64,000 bases of DNA from assembly GCA_027946555.1 (NCBI GenBank), contig JAPEVC010000157.1, forward strand, positions 1 to 64,000, written 5' to 3'. The translations under genes and the position numbers were made by a program. Below the pieces are notes generated by a model. It did no database searches. It was not told where the DNA came from and saw nothing but the letters and a program-made list of their open reading frames with translations. This stretch comes from Gnomoniopsis sp. IMI 355080 (Eukaryota > Ascomycota > Sordariomycetes > Diaporthales > Gnomoniaceae). Shown here piece by piece: positions 45,997 to 57,995 of this stretch; the stretch's first letter is position 1, and every line of letters starts with the position of its first letter.

Positions 45997-47091
45997 ATGG
46001 CATCTTCCTGGGAGCTTCTCGATCCCGAGGAGGAGAACCTTCTCCACAAGTCACGCCTTTTCAGTATTGAAGAGAAGCCCTTTAAACGCATCACCAAGCG
46101 CCTCGCAACCATCAACCAGCTTGCCAACAGCAAGATCCGCCAGAACGTGACCCCTCCGCCCGAGCAACCCCAACAGCAGGTCCCCAACAATGGCGAAGAG
46201 CTCGTCGAGAACCAAGAAACCGGTACATCGGTCCCCTCCACCGACTTCACCCAGCTCAAAGAAGACATTACACTCGATTTTGCTGCCTACGACTACACCA
46301 TCGGCCGGCTGCAGTTTCTACTATCGGCCAACGAGGCTCAGCGTGCACGCTACGCTGCCGAGCGCGTCCAGATCCTTGAGACATGCGCGCGGGTACGCGA
46401 CAGCACAGCGGCGCTGCGGGTGCAGCTTGCGGCAGCGCAGGAGACGCGCGCACGGAGGCAGGCGTGGGACGCGCAGGCGCGGGCGATCCTGGAGAACAAG
46501 GCCCTGCAGGAGCGGCCCAAGGCCATTGCAGGGATCGACAAATTGGAGGAGGAGTGTCGGCAGCTCGAGGCCGAGAGCGAGACGTACGCCGTCACCTGGC
46601 GCGAGCGCAAGGAGCAGTTCAGTCGGATCATGGACGAGAGTATGCGGTTGCGGCGGCTGATTCGCGATGAGAAGGAGGAGGTGGAGCGCAGAGAGGGCAT
46701 GGATGAGGATGGCGGGGAGGGCAGTGGGGAGGGCGATGGGCACACGCCGAGGCCTGGTAGTGCTAGTGGTAATGCAACGCCGAGGCCGGACGGTGGTGTC
46801 GCGTCTGCTGTGCCAAAGAGCCTGGGCGGCGAGGACGGCAGCGGCACGCCGATGCGAGACAGTCCGGCTCCGAGCACGAACGAGGGAGGATTGAAGCCAC
46901 CGCCCGACACGTCCGGCAACCGCTCACAGGCTGGAAGCCGGTCCGGTAGCAGAGACCCGTCGCCTGCCAGGTCTGCAGAGCCAGAGGGACAATCTCGGGA
47001 GGGTGAGGATGTTGACATGGGTGAGGAAGTCGCGTCGACACCACAGATCACGGTCGAGGCCCAGGCGGAGGATAAAATGGATATTTCGTAA
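45997..47091 (+). CDS. THO complex subunit 7 (THOC7-like)
   Basis: A single exon of 364 residues from the ATG at 45997 (MASSWELLDPEEENLLHKSR). The frame is open 14 codons further, but this start has the better context and a typical N-terminus. Residues ~85-240 form the THOC7 region, an extended coiled coil (FAAYDYTIGRLQFLLSANEA, then RARYAAERVQILE, then WRERKEQFSRIMDESMRLRR). The tail after ~245 is acidic, Gly/Pro/Ser-rich and disordered. THO sits on nascent transcripts, packages them with Sub2/Yra1 for export, and suppresses R-loops. It hands mRNPs to Mex67, whose gene is 35 kb away. No introns are seen, and it is convergent with the TBCA gene. Confidence 0.85.
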   Translation: MASSWELLDPEEENLLHKSRLFSIEEKPFKRITKRLATINQLANSKIRQNVTPPPEQPQQQVPNNGEELVENQETGTSVPSTDFTQLKEDITLDFAAYDYTIGRLQFLLSANEAQRARYAAERVQILETCARVRDSTAALRVQLAAAQETRARRQAWDAQARAILENKALQERPKAIAGIDKLEEECRQLEAESETYAVTWRERKEQFSRIMDESMRLRRLIRDEKEEVERREGMDEDGGEGSGEGDGHTPRPGSASGNATPRPDGGVASAVPKSLGGEDGSGTPMRDSPAPSTNEGGLKPPPDTSGNRSQAGSRSGSRDPSPARSAEPEGQSREGEDVDMGEEVASTPQITVEAQAEDKMDIS

Positions 47092-47520
47092 ATCACGATG
47101 TTCTTCGACCGGATGATCAAAGCATCGACCACAGGCACGCATGCATGGATTAAATGGGCTGGCGAGTGTGAGATTTGTTCTAGATACCCCATAGCAATGA
47201 AGAAAAAAAAGGCCAGTGCAGTACGGAAAAGAACTTGTTAGGAGGCTCTTGTCTCGAATATTTCATCATCCGGCAACGGGCATCTTTAGCTGCGCCCTGT
47301 AGCAACCCTTGTGACATTTCATGCGACGACGTGCATATTCGCACTGCCTCCCAGCATTCATACGCAGCAACCTCCATAACCTCGCACACAGCTCCACCCT
47401 GCCCCTTTCTCCAGAGCGCCGTGATCATGAACGAAGACGGCAGCTTTAAGCTTGATGAACCAATCGACAAGCTGCCGGGCCCTTCAGGCTGCAATCCTTG
47501 ATACCGCCCGCCCGCTTGCC
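47092..47520. other. Intergenic between convergent genes
   Basis: 3' flanks of the THO7 and TBCA genes. Nothing else is recognised. Confidence 0.5.
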
Positions 47521-47983
47521 CTACTCCTCCCCAGCCTTGAGAGCCTCCTGGCCCTGCGTGAGCGTGTCCTTTGCCTTGGCCAGCTGTTCTGCGGAACCCT
47601 CGTCAGCCCCGCTCTCGGAAAGCGCAATTTGCTCCTCCAGCTTGGCGACAGCATCAGCGATGCGCTTGCGAAGAGGCTGGAAGACGGCTTTGGTCTCGTC
47701 CATGGCTTGTTTCTATCGGAGGTGGGCGCAGGAGTCAGTGAGAAAAGACAAAGGTGGCGAGAAAGTTTTGAGTAGGTCGGAGGGAGGGGGGGGGCGACCA
47801 AACCTCCTGTTTCAACATGTACTCTGCGTTTTCGTCCAGGTCAGGGTTCTTGTTTGCAATGTCCTGCTCGAGCTTTGAGACACGGGTTTGCTGGTGGACG
47901 AGCTCTTTGTGGTACATGGACTCCTCCTTGACGAGGCGCTGGACGGACGAGGTCGCGATTGCGAGTGGGCTTGGTGGAGGCAT
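47521..47983 (-). CDS. TBCA: Tubulin-binding cofactor A (Rbl2-type)
   Basis: Two exons, 47983-47804 and 47712-47521, joined by a 91-nt intron (GTTTGG...CACTGACT...GATAG, phase 0), give 123 residues, near the usual cofactor A length. It is an all-helical coiled-coil protein: SVQRLVKEESMYHKELVHQQ, then DENAEYMLKQE at the splice, then KQAMDETKAVFQPLRKRI and LEEQIALSESG. Cofactor A captures beta-tubulin released by chaperonin and guards against excess free beta-tubulin in the cytosol. The donor GTTTGG is weak, but the frame, the acceptor and the continuous family alignment all fit. The intron holds a run of nine C/G bases. Confidence 0.9.
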
Positions 47984-49431
47984 GGTGGGTTGTGTGGGCT
48001 TGAGTGTGATGAGAATGATGAGGTTTGATTAATGATGATGTTCTGCTTCTGCAGTGGTGGGGATGTCACTGTCGTTGATGTTGCTTAGATATATTACACT
48101 TGAGAGGCTGTTGATGTTGAACATGGACAAATGAGATGCATTAATGGTGGGGCTTTTATTGATATTGGTCGTAACTTTCGCGTTCGCACAGCATTGACGC
48201 GTTCGTTCACTCACGTACCTGCCTTGGTACCCATTTGCCTACATACTCAATATTATTTTGAAAATGATCTGCTCAATTTGTTCCACAAGCCATGACAAAA
48301 ATTGCACGCACAAGATGCAAATAGGGAAATGTTGTATACTGCACCGCATTGTGAGTTTATACTAGATAGGTAACATCGGATGCCCGGGCGGAGCGGAACG
48401 TACAGTACTTGCAAAAGTTGGTCCGAAAGCCCGGGATTCTGGCAAGCGTTCGGCAGTGTTGCAGGCCTTTTTTCCCCACGTTCCATGTCGATCAGAAGCT
48501 GGGAACAGAAGAAAAGGGCCTGACCTTCACTCTCGCCTCGGCCTTCTCCAACTACACTACCTACCTAGTGAATCATAAACACACACGCACACACACACAC
48601 ACACACACACCTACGCCCCCTACACAACCATACCCTCCTCGGCACACATCCGATCCTTTTCTTAAAAACGCTATGACCAACTTTATCAAAAGTGGCGAGC
48701 TGCTTTCCTAACTTGTTCAAAGGCCCAGACTGCCTAGGCTCAAAAGCAATCCACGTGTGCGCCTGGCATTCTCCGCCTTTTCCATTTCACCTCCATAGCG
48801 GCTCATGACATACCCACTTGCCTCATATGGGTTCCATCGACATGGGTGATGAATTATGCATTTTGCCGAGCTATACAAGGCGGTTTACGTCCCACATCAC
48901 ATTATCTACTATGATCATGGAACTTATCAACTTCCTACACCTTGAAGTCAGTCAGTGTTCCAGCGTTTCGGACTCCTCACTTGTCCCGAGGTTTTATACT
49001 TGGGTATATATTGGAAAAAAGGGTCCTGCCATGTTCCAACTTTAGTTCCGTCCAAACATGAGGACGCTTCGTTTCACGTCTTGAGGCTAGGTTTTTCATC
49101 GACTTGCCTTTTTAAGACGAATAACACTCTTGGTTTTTTTTCTTTTTGGTGATTTTCTTTTTAACGAGCTGCCCTTGTATCGACTAATTTCAGCCTCATC
49201 GCTTGCTACTCTTTCTTAGCCTGTGCTTTATGCTTCGAGCACTGTTCCATTATCCTACAGGAACGACTCGTTGTCGAAAGATCAGTATTCGGGCTTTTCG
49301 TGGTGATACTTCGAGGCGTCGAAATCTAGGGCACATAGGAGGACTTGGAACATCTGACCAACTCTTGTGGTGTCTCTCTCATCATCCTCATCATCATCAT
49401 CAATAACGTGAACCAGCACATCATCCATACG
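47984..49431. promoter_or_regulatory. Divergent promoter region, TBCA and P450 genes
   Basis: 1.45 kb without a supported gene. A CA microsatellite lies at about 48578-48610. The region 49360-49431 is CAT/CTT-rich leader of the P450 gene. Confidence 0.45.
48578..48610. repeat. CA microsatellite
   Basis: About 14 consecutive AC/CA units with one interruption near the start. It lies in intergenic DNA. Confidence 0.9.
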
Positions 49432-51112
49432 ATGGGTCTCATAGAAGTCTTTGTGGAACAAGTGTCCCTACGCGGCACGCTCATCCTCGTCGTCGGCGCC
49501 TGGGCTGTCACAGTCATCCTCAGCCGGCTACAAGAAAGCTACCACCTATCCAAAATTGGCGCCCGCGCCCTCAGAATACCGACATGGCTCCCCCTGGGCT
49601 TGGATATCGTCTATGGCGCCGTGCAGGCGACGATAAAGCACAAGAATCTAGAGAAATGGCTCGATTTCTTCTCGCTCGCAAAGGCCGACGCCAATGGCAA
49701 CGGCGCCTACACGTGCGAGATGACCGTCATGGGCCGGAGGGCTGTCTTCACGTCCGACCCGGAGAACATCAAGGCCATCTTGGCGACGCAGTTTAATGAT
49801 TTTGGAAAGGGCGAGATCTTCCACAAGGAGTGGAGCGAGTTCCTGGGCGACAGCATCTTCACGACCGACGGCGCCATGTGGCATACCAGCCGCCAGCTGC
49901 TGAGGCCGCAGTTCATCAAGGATCGGATCAGTGACTTGGATTGTTTTGAGGAGCACTTGCAGACGTTCTTCAAGGCCATGGCGAACGGCGGTGCGCTGAA
50001 AGGCGACGATCAGCAGGTCAATATGGCTGCTGTCAACGGACGAGTGTTGGATATCAGTGACCTCTTCTTCCGGTATACCCTCGACGTAGCCACAGACTTC
50101 CTCCTGGGCAAGAACGTCAATTCTCTTTGGTAAGGTTTCTCATTCCTTGAACACATACATTTCCTTGGCTAATCGAATCATCAGCAACCCGGAGCAAGAA
50201 TTCGCGCACGCTTTCAACGAGGTCCAGCGAATTCAGAACATCGTCACCCGCGCAGGGCCTCTCTTCTCCAAACTAATGAACAAGACCCACTTCCGGGCCT
50301 GCCTCGCCACCATGGATGATTTCGTCTACCAATACGTCCAGCAAGCCCTCGCCCTCCCCCCCGACGAGCTCGAGTCCAAAGCCAAAGGCTCCGCCGGCTA
50401 CACCTTCCTACACGCCCTCGCCGCCTACACGCGCGACCCCAAAGTCTTGCGCGACCAGCTCGTCGCCGTCCTCCTCGCCGGGCGCGACACCACCGCCTCC
50501 ACCTTGTCGTGGTGCATCTACGAGCTCGCCCGCCATCCGGCCGTCGTCGCCAAGCTGCGCGCCCAGATCCTCCAGGTCGTGGGACCCGACCGCACCCCGA
50601 CGTACGACGACCTCAAGAGCATGCGCTATCTGCACCACGTCCTCAACGAGACCTTGCGCCTCTATCCCGTCGTGCCTTTTAATGTGCGCTTCTCGCTCCG
50701 CAACACCACACTGCCGCGCGGCGGCGGACCAGACGGCAGCCTGCCCGTTGCTATCCTCAAGGACACGCCCATGGGCTACTCCACCCTCATCATGCAGCGC
50801 CGCGAGGACCTGTACCCGCCGCCGTCGGCGACTTTTGCGCCTGTCCTCGAGTTTAGCCCGGAGCGGTGGGACACCTGGCAGCCGAAGCCGTGGCAGTATG
50901 TCCCATTTAATGGGGGCCCGCGCATCTGCATCGGGCAGCAGTTTGCGCTGACCGAGATGGGTTATGTGTTGACGCGCATGTTTCAGCGGTTTGATCGGGT
51001 GGAAAGCTTCATGGCGGCCAAGGACGGCGGCAACCCTTTGTTGAAGGCTGAGATTGTGTTGCAGCCCGGGGATGGCGTGGAGGTAGCGTTCTGGGAAGCA
51101 AAGAAGGAATGA
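49432..51112 (+). CDS. Cytochrome P450, CYP52-like
   Basis: Two exons, 49432-50129 and 50185-51112, joined by a 55-nt intron (GTAAGG...GGCTAAT...ATCAG, phase 2), give 541 residues. An N-terminal membrane anchor (TLILVVGAWAVTVIL) precedes the catalytic domain. The I-helix motif AGRDTT, the K-helix ETLRLYP and the haem loop FNGGPRICIGQQFA with its axial Cys are all present, so the enzyme looks intact. The haem loop, the LPLGLD segment and the overall style are closest to CYP52 and related fungal P450s, which hydroxylate n-alkanes and the omega end of fatty acids in the endoplasmic reticulum. The substrate is inferred only. A convergent transcription factor gene lies downstream. Starts upstream of 49432 in this frame would use TTG. 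Confidence 0.92.
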
Positions 51113-51518
51113 CAAGCGGGTCTTGGGTCGCCAGATACGGGAACTTTGACATGAATTACGAACGCAATGAATGGACATGGGACTGAACTGGACCAGAGAG
51201 AGATAGCCCCCTAAGCCTGAATCTAAGCGAAGAGATAGAGCGCAAATGTGAACAAAAATCGCACATCTGTAAAGGTACTGCTTTTGATTTGTAATTACCA
51301 ACATAGCGAGTGCATCGCAGACTTGCGCAGCGTCGCCAGTTTCGTTAGCAACAGGCGGCACGGATCAAGATTGTCCTCCCAGCCTATCCATCAGCGCCTT
51401 ACGCGACAGGCTCGTTGCAAAAGCAAAATAAACCAGAGGTAAATGCATGGGCTAGTTATTCGCCCGATTCTATAATCATCTTGTAGAATTCAAGGTCTTG
51501 AGGTGACACGCCGTTTTC
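51113..51518. other. Intergenic between convergent genes
   Basis: 3' flanks of the P450 and transcription factor genes. Nothing else is seen. Confidence 0.5.
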
Positions 51519-54500
51519 CTAGCCACGCCCCACAAGCCCAGCTGCGTTGCCCAATTGCTTGACTAAGTGGCACAGGTTCTCGACGATGGGTGCTGTATGT
51601 CCCTCCAGGAAATTTGCCCGGAAGATATCCTCTACCACATGCATACACGTGCCCGGCTCCTCGACAAAGCTGGTCGTGAAAGTGCCACCATTGCCACTAT
51701 TCGACGAGCCAGTCGCGCCCTGCCGCCCCGCTGCTTTCTTGATTCTCATGATGGCAGGCCGCCCGGTGCCATATTCGATGAATTGGCGCACCTGGGCCTG
51801 CATCTGCGACGAATCATGCATATCCAGATAGATCACTTCGTCATTTTGATTGAAAGTGTTGGCTAAGGAACCGTTCTGCTTCAGGGTCCAAGTCATGATG
51901 CCCCAAGTCCATAGGGCCAACGCGGCGTGATGCACGGCCACAGCATAGAAGTCCTTGAGATGGCCTATTGGGAACTCTCTGGCCCAGCGTAGGATCTGGC
52001 CGGCGTGCCAAATAGCCCGCTTCGACTCGGCGTCCTGGGCCCAGCGCTGCAGTGCGGGCACAATCCTCTTGGCTTGTTCGTCGCCCTGCTTTCCAGCAAA
52101 TAGCTCAAGGTTCTCCAGAGAGACGTGCAGATTCATGAGAAGCAGATTCAGTAGCACATTCTCTTGGGCGGAGAATGTCTGCTGCAAGGTATTCTGCTGT
52201 AATTGTTCCAGGGTTGTCACAAGCACCTCCCGGCGGGAATCTAAGAGCAAATTCGGATTGCTACCCATAGTGTGCGAGTAGGTTGTCCAACGGAATACGG
52301 CGGCCATTTGGTGCCATTCTCGTATCATTGCTGAGAAGCCATGTAACAAGATTGATATGGTATATTGCAAGTCGACGCGATGATGTTCATTTGCCAACAC
52401 CCTAATGTCACGAAGAAGGTCCCCGAGCGAGGGTGGTTGCGTAGGGGGTTGATTCTGAGGGTTGGAATTTCGCTCCAGATAGAGCACCTTCCACTCCTGT
52501 GCTGTCCTTGCGAACCAGAGCTCGCGCGACTCGGGTATTGGGAGGGTCATCTCTGCGTATGACATGTGAGGATTGCTCAAGGAGGTCATGGATATTTGAG
52601 CATCGCGGATGTATAAATGGAAGATCAGTCTGCACCATGTTAGTTTTGTGGTCTCTCTTGGGTGGACACCAGGTGAGACTTACCTCTTCCAGGATTCCTG
52701 CTCAATCCAACGCTTCCACTTTCCTTCCAAAACAGTACCCTCATCGGCAGGGTCGACATAAATTGGTGGGTAATTTAACGCCTGAAATCTACCTCTGCCT
52801 CTGGTCATGGCGACAGGGATGTTCAAATCTGTGGACGCCAATCAGATCCAAACCTAGGATCATACTTGGGGGCAGAGACTTACGGCACTCAGCTATTTCC
52901 ATGCGCCTTCGGTTGCCACTCCACAGACCAATGTCATGATTCAATACGAGGGCCTGGACTAGGCTCCCATCCTGTATCCTTGTGTTGTTATCTTCGAACT
53001 ATAAGCAAGTTAGTCTGGTTCATTTGCATACCGTCATCCTCATGAGAAAACGCACTTTGTTGGGTATGGCGACACCTGTTATATGATCAGCGACCGAGAA
53101 CTCTAAGACCGCGTCTTCATGATGAGGAATAACTTACGGACTGCCTCTTGCAAAGCATATCCAAACTTCCGGAGGGCCTTGACCGGCGTGAGGATAGCAC
53201 CCGCTGCTGCTGCCATTCCAAGCCACTCCGGACACTGCGCGTTCATCGAGAAGGAGCCAAAATGCACATATTCAGATACCTGGCACATATGCCACGCCAG
53301 GAACACGTGCATCAACGAATCCATTACCTCAGTGGAGGGGAATGATGATGCTACCCGACTGAGGATAGCGTTGTTCGAACATGTTGACAAGACAATGGCC
53401 AGGATCTTGTCCCGAGCTGAGGAGTCCAAGGTGTCTTGAACAACCTTATCTGCTGGTCGTAGGTGAGAGCTAGGGATGTCACCCAATGGCAAGTTGCTCT
53501 TGTGAACGTTGATGTTGTCCTTGGTCCCATCTGGGGTGAACCTCCATGGTGAGTCTGACCATATCGAGACCAGCCGTTTGCGCATGTGTGACATGTCTGC
53601 TGTTTCTTCGGGCTGGGCGGGAACGTATGATGCCAGATTGGGATCGGTGGCAAGCATGTCCTGGAAGTTTCCAAGATTCCATTGATCGAGCATACCGTAG
53701 TCCATTTCGTTCATGTCCAAGTTGGCGTCATCGCAGAAGTCTAGCACGGAGATGCCCTGTGCGACGTTCATCCTAGAGGGGTCCATCTGTTGGTGATGAT
53801 GTTGTTGGTGTTGTTGTTGGTGGTGTTGCTGCTGTTGTTGATCATAAAGAACTCTTTGCAGGAAATCTCCGAAAGGTTGCCCATATTGGTAAATGTCTTG
53901 ATGGTCCATCATCAGCTGATGGTTCGATGTATATCATCCATGCGGTAGTGCGCAAAACGACTCCACATAGTAGTATGGGTGTGATCAACGGAGCAGCCGG
54001 TTGGTCACTTTGAGCTCACTTGAGGTGACAAAAAAGGAAAGGAACGTTGTTTTATGAAAGCTCAAACATGGGATGACAGAAAGGATTAACGTTGGTGACA
54101 GGGAGGAGACTGGGTCCACTTGGCAAGAGCGTATGGAAGAATGCAAAAGGAAGGACTAGACGAGGGGTTCTTGCATGGCAAAGACTGTTTCGACTGATGA
54201 ATGGTGAAAAAGGAGACTCACTTTGATCTATCATGGTCTCAGGTGTCGGTAATTGCGCCGCTTCATTGTTTCCCTGGGCGTGGTTGACCATGACAGGGGG
54301 ACTATCTGTCGACTGGGTACCATAGACTGGATTCGTCATCGTAGGCGCGGCAGGGGTGGACAGCCCGGACATAGGAACAGATTGGCTGCTCTGCGACTGC
54401 CCAGCAACGATAGTGTCCGCGGCCAAATTGTGGGACAGAGGGCCCATCGGAGACGGAGCGACAAGAGCAGTAGACGAAGGCGCCATACTGGAGTGGGCCT

Positions 54501-55306
54501 GCGCAGATAGGTGCAATAGATGCATCGCTGCAGCGGATCCGGCCTCGGAACTCGCGTACTCGCAGTGCAAGTTGCGATTGCGGCATCTTGTGCATGGCTT
54601 GAGCTCCTCGCACTTCACGCGAGCTTTAGCACAGGCCTGACAAGCGTGGGCAACACGGCCGGCGCCCGGTGACGAGTTGATACGTCGCCTCTTGGTGCCA
54701 TTGGCGTCGTCGTCGTGGTTGGTGCGGTGTCTTTTGAGGAGATCAGCACGCCCAAACGCCTTGCTACAGACCTGTCCCACAGCGTTAGTGATTACGCATA
54801 CCCTCAATGGTAGGATTATGATGGCTTGGATTGGTCGCCCGAGAACTCACATCGCAGACAAAGCGCTTTCCCAGGGTATGCGTGGCGATATGCCTTTGGA
54901 GATGCTCCGGTCGTGAGTATCTCTTCAGACAGTCGGCACACTGGTAAAGGCTGGTATTGTTAGCATGGCTCTTGGGCACAGCAGAGCCCGAGGCTGAGCC
55001 TGGTGTATGTTGGGCGGTGGGTGAAGCTGCAGGAGTGGCGAGAGCATTGGACGTATTCGAGGCCGCTGGTGATGCTGTGGACGGAGGAGGGGGATATGTA
55101 AAGCCAGTGGAGACCGGAGCCAAGCCGGAGGAGAAATTGCCAGCACTAGGAGACTGTCCGGGTTGTGGCGGCTGATGGTGCTGGTACTCTTGCTGGTGGT
55201 GATGTTGTTGTTGATGTTGTTGTTGTTGTTGCGGTTGATGTGGTGGGTGTGAAGGATTAGCAGCCGAGTCGGCGTGAAGGAGGTGAGATAGTGGGGGGTT
55301 GGCCAT
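51519..55306 (-). CDS. Transcription factor with two C2H2 fingers and a Zn2Cys6 cluster
   Basis: Seven exons fit in phase: 55306-54851, 54771-54222, 53896-53138, 53075-53056, 52998-52884, 52828-52684 and 52629-51519, giving 1051 residues. C2H2 fingers lie at 123-143 (CADCLKRYSRPEHLQRH) and 151-171 (CDVCSKAFGRADLLKRH), the second split by intron 1. A KRRR signal is at 179-182. The Zn2Cys6 cluster at 196-222 (CQACAKARVKCEELKPC then TRCRNRNLHC) is complete. Gln/His repeats occur at about 26-46 and just after residue 350. The C-terminal half is a fungal-specific transcription factor domain (PF04082 style; RLIFHLYIRDAQISMTSLSN). CMR1/PIG1 melanin regulators share this finger combination, but so do other fungal factors. 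Uncertain parts are the 325-nt intron 2 and the 20-nt fourth exon, both chosen because they alone keep the frame. Confidence 0.82.
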
Positions 55307-56519
55307 GATGTCTGTCGAAGACAGCTGCAGATGTTCTCGTCCTTCTGGCCCTTGCTGTGTGGCCTGCCCTGTGCCGTGTGCCGTGTCTTCCGAGCTTTGG
55401 AGGCTCTCGCAGATTTCTCAGCTTAGCTCAGCTCCCAGCTCGCCCTGTAAGGCGCGCCCCAAGTTGGCTGTTTAGGACCTGGGGGGGGGCCTATCGATCG
55501 GCAGCGGGCCGAGCCCTGGCAAAAAGGGTGTCTCTCCCGGATGACAGCGTGCCGCTTGCCGTGCCTATGGCAGTCAAGAACAAGGCTGACAGACAGAACA
55601 AATGCGGAGAGTACCAATTGAGAGAGGTTCTGTGCTGAGTACGTGGTGAGGTGCGCCGGAGTGTGGGAGAGCGCGGGAAGGCAAAATAGGTCGGGATGGG
55701 GACTGATGCGGGACGAGGGAGGGATAAAAGACCCGTCAAAATGGACACCAGAGCCAGAGGGTGGGAGGGAAAACAAGGTAAAATAAAAGAGTCTCAGGGT
55801 TTGGAAAGGGAAACAGCAAGCCTCCATCCCCCTAGGTATAGGTCGTAGTAGTAGCCACCAAACAGCTAGGTACGTACTGCGCACACACCTTTACTACCTA
55901 CGTACTATGGAAGCTTGGGTACTTAGGGGACTTATGGGACATCGCCTACTTGGGACGGTTCTTTTCCCCAGATAAGCATACTCGTAAGCTCCCGGCGCGG
56001 CGCCTTGACTGGGAAGTTCCTTAGCATCCCAGCACCCCAGTGCATCTCTGGCTGGGGCTTGACTTGTCTTTGGCATGGGACACTGATTCAAGCCAAAACA
56101 TTAAAAGCCAAAGTGCGGTTGAGCATTCAAATGCACCCAATCTTTCTTTGCCCTTCTGAGGCTGTCCAAGACCGAATACAACCCATTATTACTGGGAACA
56201 AATACCGATGAACGCAAGGCGATTGGATTGGCACCTGAAAACAGCTTTAGTTCCCGGGCGCCGACCATGTCCATTGTGGAAAGGCGCCATGGAACAATAA
56301 GTATCGAACCAGCTTTACCAGGTTGACGCCTCCACGGTGGGACCGACGCCTTGAACGCCGGACGCAAGCCAGGTCACCCATTCGCCGTCAAATGACGGTC
56401 ACCCTGCCATACTAAGTACCAAGGGGGCTCTTGCTCGTTCGCATATGATGTGCATATTGCCACAAGGTGATTACAGTATATACATACTGCATAGTACTGC
56501 CATTGGTATAGTGAAAGAG

Positions 56520-56545
56520 TACCTAGGTACCTAGGCACCTAGGCA
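56520..56545. repeat. CCTAGG palindrome cluster
   Basis: Three copies of the six-base palindrome CCTAGG occur within 22 bases as ACCTAGGTACCTAGGC and ACCTAGGCACC, forming overlapping self-complementary units. Confidence 0.8.
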
Positions 56546-57967
56546 CCTGCCTACTAGGCATATGCAAGGTAACAAGCGACCTGCAAATTCTGCCCTTTCC
56601 GCTTTGAGATTCGCTTCTGTAGCATACCAACCTGAACAAAATCTACATATCATATGTGTCTCTGACGCCATTTTCTTGAGAATCTGTTTTTACCTACAAA
56701 GTATAGTGTTTACCGGTCACGCAAGTCATTCCACAGGGTTCCATGCATTTATTATCATAGTACCCCTGGCTTCACTTAAGGTTGTCAAGGACAGGCCCTG
56801 CACAGCACTGAGACATGAGATTTTCTGAGATTTTTCTTTTTTTAACAGTCTTGGAGATTCAGGGATCTATGGGAACAGAAAACAGGATGACTGCAAAAAT
56901 AGATCGCAATACATTACTACAATGTACAGAGTAAAAGAACCTGCCAAATGCTTAAACTCTCCGTAAATCCAAGAAATTTCCGGCGCAGCATTGCGCTGCC
57001 AAGGCCTTGAGAAAGGGGGAGCGATGGCAATGAAACCCACTGAGCGTGGATGTTTAGTTTTTCAATAGCCGCGTTCCTGGCAGTGCTGGCAGTGCTCGCT
57101 TAGGTAGTCCTGTACAGACCTATGGCAGTACATAGTACTGCTAGATACAGTTACACACCTAGGTTGGAGTGCATAGTATGTTAAGTTTTTTGAAGGGACG
57201 CGCCAGCTTTCCATCCAGGAGGGGATCCCGCGTCAAGCTGACGCGGCTTCATTTGCTTGGAATGAATCGTCCACCCGCCCATGGTGAGGCCCTCGCACAA
57301 CTGGCAGGGCCGCACCACGCCCTTACACGCCCGCGTCTGGGTCCACCGAGTCCCACCGACCAACTCTCGAGGGCCGGAGCTTTTGCCTCAAGCGAGATAA
57401 CACGGCCGACCCAGACCGGGTACCGTGTTTTGACGTCGCATGGCGAGGCGTCTGGGTCTCCAGATCGTTTCAACCACCCCCGACTTTTCTTTCGCGGCAG
57501 CTTCCCGCAACCCAGTCACCGTGGACCACTGAGGGCTGTCCGCCAGTGTCCATTTGTCTCCACCGCCTAGCGCTAAAGATCGAGACGACCCGCCGCGATC
57601 TGCAAGTTTGTGGAGTTGAATTAACCTTGCAGATGGATGTGGGCCCCTCCCAGGCCTGCCAGGCCTGCCAGGGTCGCGTCACGATGCCACGCTCTCGCCC
57701 CAGCTGGCCCACTATGCCAAGGCTATTTGATGGAGCATCTCTCTGGCCGTGTGCGACGACTACCGTAAACGGTTCATCCGCGCCTGCATAATTCTTCCAT
57801 GAGGCTCCACGGGCACGTCGTCAACTCTCCGGCGTCCCATTTGGGCTGAATCTTTTGGCGGCCAGCTCGAAGTCCTCAACATCCAGGTTGCTCCTACTAC
57901 AGTACTGTACATACCGCAATCTCAGGGTTTGCGCGCCTCTGACGTCCGAACGCGGGCTTTTCCCGAT

Positions 57968-57995
57968 CGCACACACACACATACACACACACACG
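57968..57995. repeat. CA-type microsatellite
   Basis: ACACACACAC with one AT interruption, followed by ACGTACTATTACACG, in intergenic DNA. Confidence 0.8.

Noticed and set aside
46350..47192. 280-codon minus-strand frame
   Set aside because: It is antisense to the THO7 gene and has a low-complexity composition. It is a shadow.
50408..51361. 317-codon minus-strand frame
   Set aside because: It is antisense to the P450 exon with its conserved haem motif. It is a shadow.
52999..53031. 33-nt intron in the transcription factor
   Set aside because: It is too short for fungal splicing. The donor at 53055 gives a 57-nt intron and the same downstream frame.
53103..53912. Separate gene starting at the ATG-ATG at 53912
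   Set aside because: An acceptor at 53897 joins the zinc-finger exons in phase, and the regulatory domain needs a DNA-binding partner, so one gene is preferred. The two-gene view stays possible.
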